A DNA stretch of 64,000 nucleotides from Pythium myriotylum (Eukaryota > Oomycota > Peronosporomycetes > Pythiales > Pythiaceae), in NCBI GenBank assembly GCA_023091665.1, contig JALJCQ010000014.1:558001-622000 (forward strand), read 5' to 3'. Shown piece by piece: positions 42,434-51,840 of the stretch. A program made the translations under genes and the position numbers. The notes beneath the pieces were generated by a model. That model was not told the origin of the DNA and ran no database searches. It saw nothing but the letters and a program-made list of their open reading frames with translations. Positions within the stretch are counted from its first letter, which is position 1, and the number at the start of each line of letters is the position of its first letter.

Positions 42434-44944
42434 ATGAACACCTCTTCGGTGCCCCCTGGCGCACGCGGTTTTGGTCGAAACAGCACTGGCGACCTTGGCA
42501 GCGATATCGCGTACTATCTCGCATCCGCCTATGAGGACGGCGTGACCGAACTAGCCTCGTTCCACCTCTCGGAATTCCCACCTGCGGTTATTCCATGCTC
42601 AGGAAACGCTGTGGTGGTCACGAAGTCCTCGGCAGTCGAGCCAAATGGCGTGTGCTCGTTTCCGCTGCCCGGTATGTCATGCACCTGTCTCACCAACACG
42701 ACCGAGAACGAGTGGGTCTTCCGCGTCAAGCTCAAGGAGCGAAAGCCTGCAATCAAGACAGTGCCCACAATGCTGGATGCCACCAAGCCTATATCGGTCA
42801 GTGCCATCGGCGAGTTCGCTCTTCCAATTCACGTCAAGACCCTGTGCGTGGTGAAGAGATATTACTTCGAGAAGCCATAGCACTATTGACGTGGTATCCG
42901 TGTGTTGCTATGAACAGACGCCTGCTAGGTGACTCAGCCGTCCAGCCTTTGAACTTCGAGTTTATTCAGTGCCCTACCGATCAGCCAACAGGGTCCGTCA
43001 CGCTCGTGGTCCCGCAAACCGAGAATTACATCAACACAGTGTGCGTACTGCATGTCTTGCCGTCGGCGTTATCTCCCTAACTGACTGATAGTGCTATGAA
43101 ATGAAGCGAGGTCGACAGCATCGACTTGTGCGACGTCGATATCACAGAACGCTTTCTCCCGCCATCGGTCGAGCATCTTACGCTCCGCAACTGCGGTATC
43201 TCGGTTCTTCCGGCATTGTATATTGTCGCTCGATGGACGAAGCTGCTGTCCGTGTACGTACAGATGCCACTCGTTCCTGACACATAGAATAATCGTTTTG
43301 CATGGCTGTATCTTTCTTTCAGCGACTTCAGTTCGAACAACCTGAGCGTGTGGATCGATCACGACACCGACTGTCCAGGCAGACCGCCGATTCCAAGCTC
43401 CATTTTGTCCTTGTGAGGGTCAATTTCCGAGAGCTGGTTGGCTGACCATTTTCTTACATGTGATTTGCGGTGCATACAGAAATCTAGCCTACAATCGGCT
43501 GACGGCTATTCCAGGATCCATCGTGAACATGAAGAGCCTCCAGGAACTGTACGTCCCATTGCAATTGCGGCGACAAACCCATTCCAACGCTTACGATCTC
43601 GCTGTCCACAGGAACCTGTCAGGCAACCCCTTGACCAACTTCACTGTCAGCGAAGATGTCTACAACCGCATCGCCGGACTTAATTTGCTCGCGTTAGACG
43701 GTATCAACACGCCGTCAGCCACAGTGGGGGATTGTTTCTCTGGCGTCCTCAGAAAGGTGGCGAGTAACATCACGTTGTGTGTTATCCAAGAGAACAGCCA
43801 CGTCTCAACGACCGCTCTTTGGCTTTCCTTCGTGGCGGGCTGCGTCATTATTGCGCTCCTGTTGGCGCTTCTTGCTCTAAACATGAAGAATCGAAGTCGC
43901 ATCAGCCACAAAGCTATCAGTCGCACAGCCCACGTCGACAGTGACTACCGTGGGAACGATAGTATTCGCAGCCTCTCCCTCACCAGTCCAACTGATGAAT
44001 TCAAACCAAACGCATTCGACATGACTCTTTTCAACGACCCACTGATCGTCACATCTCGACTCGACCACCACGAACTACGATTCGGAGAGCTCATCAAGCA
44101 AGGAGGTTTCGGCACCGTCTACTCCGGAGTCTACAAGCGACGACGCGTCGCCATCAAGATGATCCGCAGCGAGTACTGGAACGACGTCAAGCTCGCCGAG
44201 TCCTTCCTCAAAGAGATCGCGCTCATGGCCTCGCTCCAGCACCCTCGCATCGTTGAGTACATCGGCTGTGCGTGGGAGAACGTGAAGACGCTGTCCATGG
44301 TGACCGAGCTGATGACCCGTGGTGATCTTCGCGAGGTACTGCAGCAGTACAAACGAAGCAACATGAGTCTCACGTGGACCGACCACAAAGGCCGCATCGC
44401 TCTCCACGTGGCCGAGGCACTCCAGTACCTGCACACTCTGAGTCCGAAAGTGATCCATCGAGATCTCAAGTCCAAGAACATCCTCATCAACAACGACCTG
44501 GATGCCAAGCTGACCGACTTTGGTATCTCTCGAGAAGGTCGTTTTGAGCAGACCCACATGACAGCAGGGATCGGTACGAGTTTCTGGATCGCACCCGAGG
44601 TGTTGGCGGGTCTACGATACGACGAGCGAGCCGACATCTACTCGTTCGGCGTCGTGCTGAGTGAGATCGACACAGACGACTATCCATACTGGAACGAGGA
44701 GAGCGAGCGTGAGGATCGGCAACAGCAGCAGGGCGCGACACAGGAAGGTCTGATCCTTCGCAAGGTGTTATCAGGGGAGATGCGTCCAGGGTTTTCTCGC
44801 GAGTGTCCCCAGGCGATTCGTATATTGGCGGAGAGGTGTTTGGAGGGCGAGCCGTCTCGTCGTCCGTCGTCCCGTGAGGTGGTGGAGTACTTGTCACCGC
44901 TCGTGGAGGCTCCACGCGAGCTAAGGCACTTGATGTTGACGTGA
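42434..44944 (+). CDS. LRR receptor-like TKL kinase 4
   Basis: Six exons: 42434-42843, 42918-43040, 43107-43253, 43323-43412, 43480-43548, 43612-44944; introns 63-74 nt; 723 residues. The start is ATG at 42434; a longer frame begins with TTG and was rejected. The third exon's acceptor is atgaag/c at 43106. N-terminal Cys-containing region, LRR units (LTLRNCGISVLP, VDFSSNNLSVW, LNLAYNRLTAIP, LNLSGNPLTNF), one membrane segment (LWLSFVAGCVIIALLLALLA) and a complete kinase. From about 44052 to 44914 it is almost identical to kinase 3 at DNA level, then the last few codons differ (RELRHLMLT against RELRERLWGLRAY). Confidence 0.88.
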
Positions 44945-45359
44945 AGAGCCGTGTCTATGCGTAAAATATACTACCTGTCGTGCGGTCGAATCCCACAACT
45001 TTTTGATCAGCAAGAGCCTGCTCGCACCCACAATCCGACCGCCACAACTCCGTCATCACAGCCTCGCTGGCGGACGTAGAAGATGCGGAAACAAGCCAAC
45101 AGAACCCTCCACGCCTGTCTCTGCGATCCAGCGTCTCTGAACGTTCTCCGGCGAGTGCATCGCATCTCGCGCCTGCACGCACTCGGTAGGATCTGATACT
45201 CCGTACCCATATCAACTCCTCGGTGATCTTGTCACGCGTCGCAGAAAGGGGCGGGCTCCTCTCCTCCGTGGCCCATCTCTCTCGCTCTCTTCCCTTCTCT
45301 TCTTCCCTTCGCTCCCATGTTCAAGTCCCCACGGGCTCACCTCTGCTGAGCTCATAGCC
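44945..45359. other. Spacer before the RING gene
   Basis: No gene supported; pyrimidine-rich sequence (45260-45330) precedes the RING ATG and may be its promoter. Confidence 0.45.
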
Positions 45360-45932
45360 ATGGACGACTGCGTCATCTGCCTCGAGCCGCTGGCCGCCGC
45401 CTCGCGCGCGCTGCGCTGCGGCCACCGCTTCCACGCGCCCTGCATCGACAGCGCGCTCGCCGTGACCAACGCCACGTGTCCGCTCTGCCGCCGCGCTGCC
45501 CACGAGAACGCGACGCCGAGGCTTCTCCACGTGCGCCGTCCGCTCGACCTTGACCGTTCGAGTCTGCTGCGTCGTCTCGACCGCATCGACCGGCTCATCG
45601 GCGTGCTCTCGGGACGCATCCAACAGACCGCGGCCATGCTGCCGCGCGGCGTGCTCGACGGCACGCTCCGCGAGATCCGTGAGATCCGCGCCATGCTGCC
45701 GCCTCGAAGCAGTGACAGTGCGACGACGGCGACGGCCGTGGCGACGAGACCCGTGCGCACGAGACGACGCCGACGTCAGCGGTCCTTGCAGATGCCTCTT
45801 CGGCGTAGTGCACGTCTTGCTCGCGCGCAAAGCAGCTCAACGGCTCCCACTGCCGCTGTTGTGGTCGAAGATAGGACGCCTGACCGAGCACGGCGCCCGC
45901 AAATTCTTCTTGAAGAGGCCTCTACTCGGTAG
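45360..45932 (+). CDS. Small RING-H2 protein, probable E3 ubiquitin ligase
   Basis: 190 residues from ATG at 45360 (context gccATGg). The RING-H2 finger is at the very N-terminus: C4-x2-C7, C20-x-H22-x2-H25-x2-C28 and C40-x2-C43 (CVIC, CGHRFHAPC, CPLC). RING-H2 fingers usually recruit an E2 and promote ubiquitin transfer. After a helical segment (DLDRSSLLRRLDRIDRLIG) comes an Arg-rich stretch (TRRRRRQR) that may be a nuclear signal, and a low-complexity tail. No membrane segment. Substrate unknown. Single exon and intact. Confidence 0.85.
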   Translation: MDDCVICLEPLAAASRALRCGHRFHAPCIDSALAVTNATCPLCRRAAHENATPRLLHVRRPLDLDRSSLLRRLDRIDRLIGVLSGRIQQTAAMLPRGVLDGTLREIREIRAMLPPRSSDSATTATAVATRPVRTRRRRRQRSLQMPLRRSARLARAQSSSTAPTAAVVVEDRTPDRARRPQILLEEASTR

Positions 45933-46423
45933 AACCAGCGGAGCCACGTCTGAATGGGTACGGTGTGATGCTTGTCAGCTAAATACAAGTGGCGTCCTCG
46001 CCTCAGCCGCGTTCGGTTGATAAAGCATGGCATACGTACGATAGGTGAGATCAACGGATAATGCTACGGAGCGTGAAGCCTGATGAGATGTATTGGTATT
46101 ATTAGTGCAGAAGCATGCAAGTCTTCCCCCATGGAAGGGGTCTGGGACGGCGTCACACCAGCTGAAGCCTGCCTCTCATCAGCAACAATGGGATTGTGCA
46201 GCTAGACAAAGAGTGGAGGCTTGAGACAGGCGGGCGGAAGCGCATCAAGCACAAATGGCAAGAAACCACGGTAGAGAAATAGACTCGCCTGGCCAAGATA
46301 TCGAGTCGCTGTGGCTGCGCTTCTGCCTCGTCCCGTGAGCCGGTGGGACACGATCTTCTCCATGTCCCAAGTCTACTCGTGTGGGCCAAGGATCAGTCTT
46401 TACCAGAGTTCAATACTTCTACC
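45933..46423. other. Spacer before H+-ATPase 1
   Basis: No gene; presumably the promoter of the ATPase. The long frame continues upstream of the ATG to 46343 but begins with GTG. Confidence 0.5.
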
Positions 46424-49400
46424 ATGGATCACGGTGACCTTGACCCCAGCTTTGCGTTCTCGCCGGCCAACACACCGCGCGCCAACGGCGGTCCGGCTGC
46501 CCAGGAACCAGTCAAGAACGAAGCCATCAAGTGGAAGCAGCTACCGTTGAACACTGCGCTCGACAAGCTCAAGACATCTCGTAGTGGTATCACGTCGATA
46601 GAGGCACAAAAACGCCTCCGTGAGTATGGACCCAACAAACTCCCCGAGGAGAAGGTGAGCAAGCTTGAAGTGTTCTTGAGTTTCTTGTGGAACCCGCTCT
46701 CGTGGGCCATGGAAGTCGCGGCCATCCTCTCGATTGTTCTGCTGGACTACTCGGACTTCGCGTTGATCGTTTTCCTGCTCCTGCTCAACGCGTTCATCGG
46801 CTACTTCGAAGAGATCCAGGCCGGTGACGCCGTCTCGGCGCTCATGGGCCAGCTCGCGCCCGAGGCCAAGGCGCTGCGTGACGGCGAGATGGTCAACGTT
46901 GACGCCGACCTGCTCGTGCCGGGTGATATCATCCGCGTGCGTCTCGGCGACGTGATCCCGGCGGATATCAAGTTCCTCGAGGGCGACCCGATCAAGGTGG
47001 ACCAGTCGTCGCTGACGGGCGAGTCGCTGCCGGTGACCAAGAGCGAGGGCGACGAAGGCTACTCTGGCTCGGTGGTGAAGCAGGGCGAGATCGAGGCCAT
47101 GGTGACGAGTACGGGCGTGAACACGTTCCTGGGCCGCGCGGCCGAGAAGATCGCGACGGCCGACTCGCACGGCCGCCTGCAGCAGGTGCTCACGACCGTG
47201 GGCAACTTCTGTCTCGTGTCGATCGTGATCTGGTGCGTGATCGAGCTGCTGGCGCAGATGGCGGGCCGCTCGAACGAGAACCCGTGCTACCTGAAGACGG
47301 ACGGCTGCCTGGGTGTTGCCAACATCCTCGTGCTGATCGTCGGTGGTATCCCTGTGGCCATGCCGACCGTGCTGTCGGTGACGCTGGCGATCGGTTCGTC
47401 GGCTCTCGCCAAGGAGAACGCTATCGTGACGCGTCTGACGTGTATCGAGGAGATGGCGAGTATGGAGGTGTTGTGCTCGGACAAGACGGGTACGCTCACG
47501 CTGAACCAGCTCTCGGTGGACCTGGACAACCTGGTGCCGTGCAACGGCTTCACGGGCGACGACATCATCAAGTTCGGCGCTCTGGCGGCTCGTATCGAGA
47601 ACAACGAGGCCATCGACGTGGTGTGCTACAACACGTACCCGGGCAAGGACACGATCAAGGACGAGTACACGCTGCTCCACTACACGCCGTTCGACCCCAC
47701 GACCAAGTACACGATCGCGAAGCTGCGCGACAACAGGACGGGCGAGGTGTTCCGTGCGATCAAGGGTGCGCCGCAGGTGGTGCTGAACATGGATGTGAAC
47801 GCGGCTGCGCTGCGCGACGAGGTGGAGGGCCGCATCGACGAGTTCGCGTCGCGTGGCTACCGTGGCCTTGGTGTCGGTATCGACCGCAGCGGCGACGTGC
47901 CGGTGGAGCAGTGCAAGTGGCAGTTGATCGGTCTTCTTCCGCTCTTCGATCCTCCACGTCACGACACGGCCGACACGATCAAGCGCGCTATTGAGTTGGG
48001 CATTGCGGTGAAGATGGTGACGGGTGACCAGCGTGCGATCGCTGTGGAGACGTGCCGTCAGTTGGGAATGCCGACGAACATCTTGGACACTTCGTTCTTC
48101 AACCAGGCGCCGCCTCCGGGTCTCAACCTGGCTCAGATGATCTACGACACGGACGGTTTCGCGCAGGTGTTCCCGGAGCACAAGTTCGAGATCGTGAAGC
48201 TCATCCAGTCGCTCGGCAAGGTTGTGGGCATGACTGGTGATGGTGTGAACGACGCGCCGGCGCTCGCGCAGGCTGATATCGGTATTGCTGTGGACGATGC
48301 GACGGACGCTGCTCGTGCGGCCGCCGATATCGTGCTTGTGTCGCCTGGTCTGAGCGTGATCATCACGGCTATTCGCATGTCGCGCGAGATTTTCCTGCGC
48401 ATGAAGAACTACGCGATGTACTCGATCGCGATGACGGTCCGTATCGTGTTCACGTTCGGTATCTTGACGGTTGCCTGGAACTGGTACTTCCCGACGCTGT
48501 TGGTTGTGATCTTGGCCATCTTGAACGATGGTACGATCTTGACGATCTCGAAGGATAACGTGAAGCCGTCGCTGACGCCGGACTCGTGGAAGCTGAAGCA
48601 GGTGTTCGTGTCATCGATCTCGTTCGGTCTCTGGCTCACGCTTTCAACAGTCGTGCTGTTCGCCGTGCTGCACAACTCGACGGGGTTTGCACGCACTGGG
48701 GTCGAGAATCTTTGTGTCGACTGCATGGATAATCACTGCGAGGATTTTCTCCGATTCGAGTTCCAGTCTTGCGTCAAGCTGTACAATGCAACAGGCTGTG
48801 GGGAGATCAACGGTAATGTCCACAAGCAAGCTGACCTTGGCCGCGTAGGCGCCTCGCGGAAGGCTATCGTTGACCGCTATTGGGCAGCCTTTGACGATAC
48901 CTTTTCTCATTACGACCGGCAGCTCCTGTTTGAACACTTGGATGGCAAACGAATCTCAAGACTCATTGGAGGTGACTCACTCTCAGCGCAGGGCGCCTAC
49001 GACCAGTTCCTGTACCAATACACGGTCGGTCAGGGTGGCCACCCATACCAGGGCACCACGTACGACGTGTTTGCCGCGAGTGAAGACGGCCAGGGTGTAA
49101 GCTTCATCGGTCAGGACCTCGTGCCGCTCACCAACCAAGTGAGTCTCTGCTCGTATCTTTGGGCGACCAGCGACTTCAACGCCACGTGGACACGCGGCTT
49201 TAAGGAAATCGGCCCAGGAAAGCAGCGCAAGGAGGCCGTGCTGCGAGCGATCGTGTACATGCACGTCTCAATCTCAGGGCAGGCACTCATCTTCGTCACA
49301 CGCACGCCGTACAACTGGTTCTTTCTCGACTGTCCGTCGCGGTGGCTGATCGGAGCCTTCTTTGTAGCCCAAATCATAGCCTCAGTTATCGGCTGGATCG

Positions 49401-49675
49401 GATTTGGAGGATACCCGAGCGCGCGCGTGGCTGTGCTAGGCTGTGGCGGTGGATACACGCTCATCGTGTGGCTCTGGGTGTTGTTGTGGCACTTTCCGCT
49501 CGATCTTATCAAGTTTGGCGTCCGGTACTTGATCGCTAGGGGCGCCGAGACCTACAACAAGAGCGCCTTCACGTCGCGGATTAATGCTGGTCATCCGACG
49601 CTAACGCACTCGGCCGTGACGCAGCACCAGAGGTCAGTCCGAGCGACCCGTATCCACGTGCAGAGTCGGGAGTAG
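46424..49675 (+). CDS. Plasma-membrane H+-ATPase (P3A type), copy 1
   Basis: 1,083 residues from ATG at 46424 (context accATGg), single exon. It hydrolyses ATP to export protons and energise the plasma membrane. Visible motifs: LTGES at about 198-201, phosphorylation site D353 in SDKTGTLTLNQ, MVTGDQ, and GDGVNDAPALAQADIGIAV near 605. Ten membrane helices are inferred. Between helix 7 (LWLTLSTVVLFAVL) and helix 8 (VYMHVSISGQALIF) lies an insertion of about 190 residues with several Cys, as in other oomycete enzymes and far longer than in yeast Pma1. From about 46770 to 48645 the DNA is nearly identical to copies 2 and 3; both ends, including most of the loop, have diverged. Probably functional. 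Confidence 0.95.
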   Translation: MDHGDLDPSFAFSPANTPRANGGPAAQEPVKNEAIKWKQLPLNTALDKLKTSRSGITSIEAQKRLREYGPNKLPEEKVSKLEVFLSFLWNPLSWAMEVAAILSIVLLDYSDFALIVFLLLLNAFIGYFEEIQAGDAVSALMGQLAPEAKALRDGEMVNVDADLLVPGDIIRVRLGDVIPADIKFLEGDPIKVDQSSLTGESLPVTKSEGDEGYSGSVVKQGEIEAMVTSTGVNTFLGRAAEKIATADSHGRLQQVLTTVGNFCLVSIVIWCVIELLAQMAGRSNENPCYLKTDGCLGVANILVLIVGGIPVAMPTVLSVTLAIGSSALAKENAIVTRLTCIEEMASMEVLCSDKTGTLTLNQLSVDLDNLVPCNGFTGDDIIKFGALAARIENNEAIDVVCYNTYPGKDTIKDEYTLLHYTPFDPTTKYTIAKLRDNRTGEVFRAIKGAPQVVLNMDVNAAALRDEVEGRIDEFASRGYRGLGVGIDRSGDVPVEQCKWQLIGLLPLFDPPRHDTADTIKRAIELGIAVKMVTGDQRAIAVETCRQLGMPTNILDTSFFNQAPPPGLNLAQMIYDTDGFAQVFPEHKFEIVKLIQSLGKVVGMTGDGVNDAPALAQADIGIAVDDATDAARAAADIVLVSPGLSVIITAIRMSREIFLRMKNYAMYSIAMTVRIVFTFGILTVAWNWYFPTLLVVILAILNDGTILTISKDNVKPSLTPDSWKLKQVFVSSISFGLWLTLSTVVLFAVLHNSTGFARTGVENLCVDCMDNHCEDFLRFEFQSCVKLYNATGCGEINGNVHKQADLGRVGASRKAIVDRYWAAFDDTFSHYDRQLLFEHLDGKRISRLIGGDSLSAQGAYDQFLYQYTVGQGGHPYQGTTYDVFAASEDGQGVSFIGQDLVPLTNQVSLCSYLWATSDFNATWTRGFKEIGPGKQRKEAVLRAIVYMHVSISGQALIFVTRTPYNWFFLDCPSRWLIGAFFVAQIIASVIGWIGFGGYPSARVAVLGCGGGYTLIVWLWVLLWHFPLDLIKFGVRYLIARGAETYNKSAFTSRINAGHPTLTHSAVTQHQRSVRATRIHVQSRE

Positions 49676-49833
49676 AGGACGTAATAGGAGTAGTCGTTTT
49701 TAGTTTATAACCAAGAATCCATAGGTGCAAGTGCTTGGTCTGAGTGAGTATTGTTTCGACCTTCGCCAGTCGAGACTCTTGACGAAGCATGAAGAGAATT
49801 TCCGTTACGCGCAAACACGACCTTGAATCCTTT

Positions 49834-50844
49834 CTACTCCGCAACAATCTTCCACTTCCACGTATCCCCCTCCTCGCAATTGTTCTTTGTCCACACATGG
49901 CGACGCTCGTCGTTATCCCAAGTCTCGCTCGACGCGTAGAGGAACTCCTCTCGGTAGCAATTGTAGAGCGCAAACTCTCCATGAGGTAGAGGGAGAAGCT
50001 GCCAGAAGGACTTTTCGTCGTAGGTCTTTGGGCGCCACAAAAACACCCGCGATCGCCGTCGGCCCTCAGCATCATCTGGGATGCTTGCATACTCAGTAGC
50101 ATACATGTACTCTCGCGTGTTCGCGCTTTGGATCACGAAGCGGTCTTCGTCGACGTTGGGCTGGAGGATACGCCACTTCTCCTTGTCTTCGTCGGGTGTC
50201 CAGTTGGATTTCCACGTGAACACGCGGCGTCGGTCGTCGTCATACATGTAATAATCGATTGGTGCGTACAAATACTCGTGCTTGTACTTCACAACCACCT
50301 CACTTTCATTGATGATCGCACGAACAACGGGAGTCGCCCACTGGTCCCAGTAGCGCTCTGCTCGTAGTCGTTCCTCGCCATCAAGATCTTCCTTGAATCT
50401 CTGGAGAAATCGCACAATCGGTAGCTTTGGACAATTGATCTGCAGTCGGCGTACATCGTGGGGGCCTCGTGCAAGCGACCACGTCGTGATATGCGTGTGG
50501 AGAATTTCCAAACCATCCAGAGCCACTTGAGCAGGTAGGCGCTCAAAGAAGCCCAAGAGTGTCAGCGTGCCGACGTTTTCGATCACTGCCTGGTCTAAGA
50601 TCGTCCGGAGCGACTCGCCTTGCTCGGCCGACGATGGTATGAGTCCCAGCAGCGTTCTCGCCGCCATGTCGACGTTGTTCGCTACGAGGTACGTGCGCAC
50701 ATCACGGTGGACAGAGTCCATGGCTTGTCGAGTAGCGGAGACTGTTCTTCCACGAGGAAATTCGGAGACTGCGTGAAGCAGATTAGCACCACACACTTCA
50801 CTGACTGCCGAAGTGCGCCCGACTCTCGTATGCGGTGGTTTCAT
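49834..50844 (-). CDS. Unassigned 336-residue protein with threefold repeat
   Basis: From ATG at 50844 to a stop at 49834, single exon. Residues 40-150 are mainly helical. The C-terminal half contains three related units at about 182-228, 233-285 and 289-334, each with an aromatic block (YEYLYA in the first as HEYLYAP, REYMYAT, EEFLYAS), an Arg pair and a V-F/W-x-W block (RRVFTWKS, SRVFLWRP, RHVWTKN), and ending W-x-I/L. A threefold repeat of this size suggests a beta-trefoil or similar fold, which is inference. No signal peptide or membrane segment. I do not recognise the family. The copy is intact and its neighbours are ATPase genes, which gives no clue to its role. Confidence 0.7.
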   Translation of the reverse strand: MKPPHTRVGRTSAVSEVCGANLLHAVSEFPRGRTVSATRQAMDSVHRDVRTYLVANNVDMAARTLLGLIPSSAEQGESLRTILDQAVIENVGTLTLLGFFERLPAQVALDGLEILHTHITTWSLARGPHDVRRLQINCPKLPIVRFLQRFKEDLDGEERLRAERYWDQWATPVVRAIINESEVVVKYKHEYLYAPIDYYMYDDDRRRVFTWKSNWTPDEDKEKWRILQPNVDEDRFVIQSANTREYMYATEYASIPDDAEGRRRSRVFLWRPKTYDEKSFWQLLPLPHGEFALYNCYREEFLYASSETWDNDERRHVWTKNNCEEGDTWKWKIVAE

Positions 50845-51500
50845 ATCTTTTTCCTTCGACGCGTTTCTGCTCGTTTCCCACTGACGTTCACATGGGACCG
50901 CGAAGGCGAAGCATTCGCTGTCGCAAGAGATTCGACAGAAAATGCATTCGTACTAATAATCGGCTTCTGTTCGGCATTGGCTTTGAGGATCACCTGCTTT
51001 AGGGGCATTCGCCTGCTCAATCACAAGGAGGCAAAGATCTTTTGCCCCGGAGTTTAGACATTCAAATAAGGATACGCTCCATCGCTGTTGTGATTTCCTT
51101 ATTCAGATAGCGAGGTGTTCATCGGGCTGAGGAGCGAGCACTCGCGTTGTATGACTGACCTGGTTCGCTGCTCGCTGCGACAAGCGACGATTCGTTTTAG
51201 ATCATGCACATCCTGCAGCCAGCGCATTGCTTTTCGAATAGAGTCATGGTATCCTCGCTTGAGAACCAAAGCAAGTGAGCTGCTCGCTTTAGCCGTCCAT
51301 CTCGCTAATGATCTCGCGTACAGCAGCAGCTCGCACTCGCAAAACTCTCGCGACTGACGCAGCGACTCGCATTGATGCGTTTACTAGTACTGCGACATGA
51401 GCACGAAGCACTTCGCAACGACGTCGTCGATCGCCGCAAACCTAACGAAATGTGACATAACTGAATCTGATCTGGATCGCGAAAGCTGTTGAGTTTCAGA
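50845..51500. other. Intergenic with dispersed repeat
   Basis: No gene. From about 51270 to 51470 it carries a sequence found again in two parts on the other side of ATPase copy 2 (see repeat entries). Confidence 0.5.
51270..51470 (+). repeat. Dispersed repeat, uninterrupted copy
   Basis: Runs from agcaagtgagctgctcgct through ctgcgacatgagca and on to gacgtcgtcgatcgccgcaa and aactgaatctga. Related sequence occurs at 55319-55435 (first part) and 56375-56430 (second part), same orientation. Confidence 0.75.
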
Positions 51501-51840
51501 TGCCAACGACGTGTCGACGTCGTACGGTTCTACAGTCTCAAACTGAAACTCAAACTGCTACTGTAGTGGGTGGCAAAAGTTAATTGGAGAAAGAGGAGTT
51601 CCGTTTTGTTTTTCTATTGTTTTTTGGGGATTTTTCTAAGTTATGTCTACAAGCAGATGCATCCTTTTTCTACTGATATGCAGTGCCCGTGTACACCTCC
51701 GTCTTCGTTGGGAAGCGCAGAGCGAGCTATGTGCTTGGGTCCTCGCGCCTTCCACTCACCATCGATGCAAGCCGCCGCGGCGACAATCGGAGGAGAGGAA
51801 AGCCGTGGAGACTTCAACACTCATGGGTCACAGATACCAC
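51501..51840. repeat. 3' flank of the ATPase segmental duplication, shorter copy
   Basis: Starting at caacgacgtgtcgacgtcgt the sequence is nearly identical to 60479-60879 but lacks about 61 nt near 51755. Confidence 0.9.

Noticed and set aside
46541..48181. 546-codon minus frame opposite ATPase copy 1, and similar frames opposite copies 2 and 3
   Set aside because: Shadow of the GC-rich codon use of the real gene; Arg/His-rich nonsense composition, repeated only because the ATPase copies are identical.
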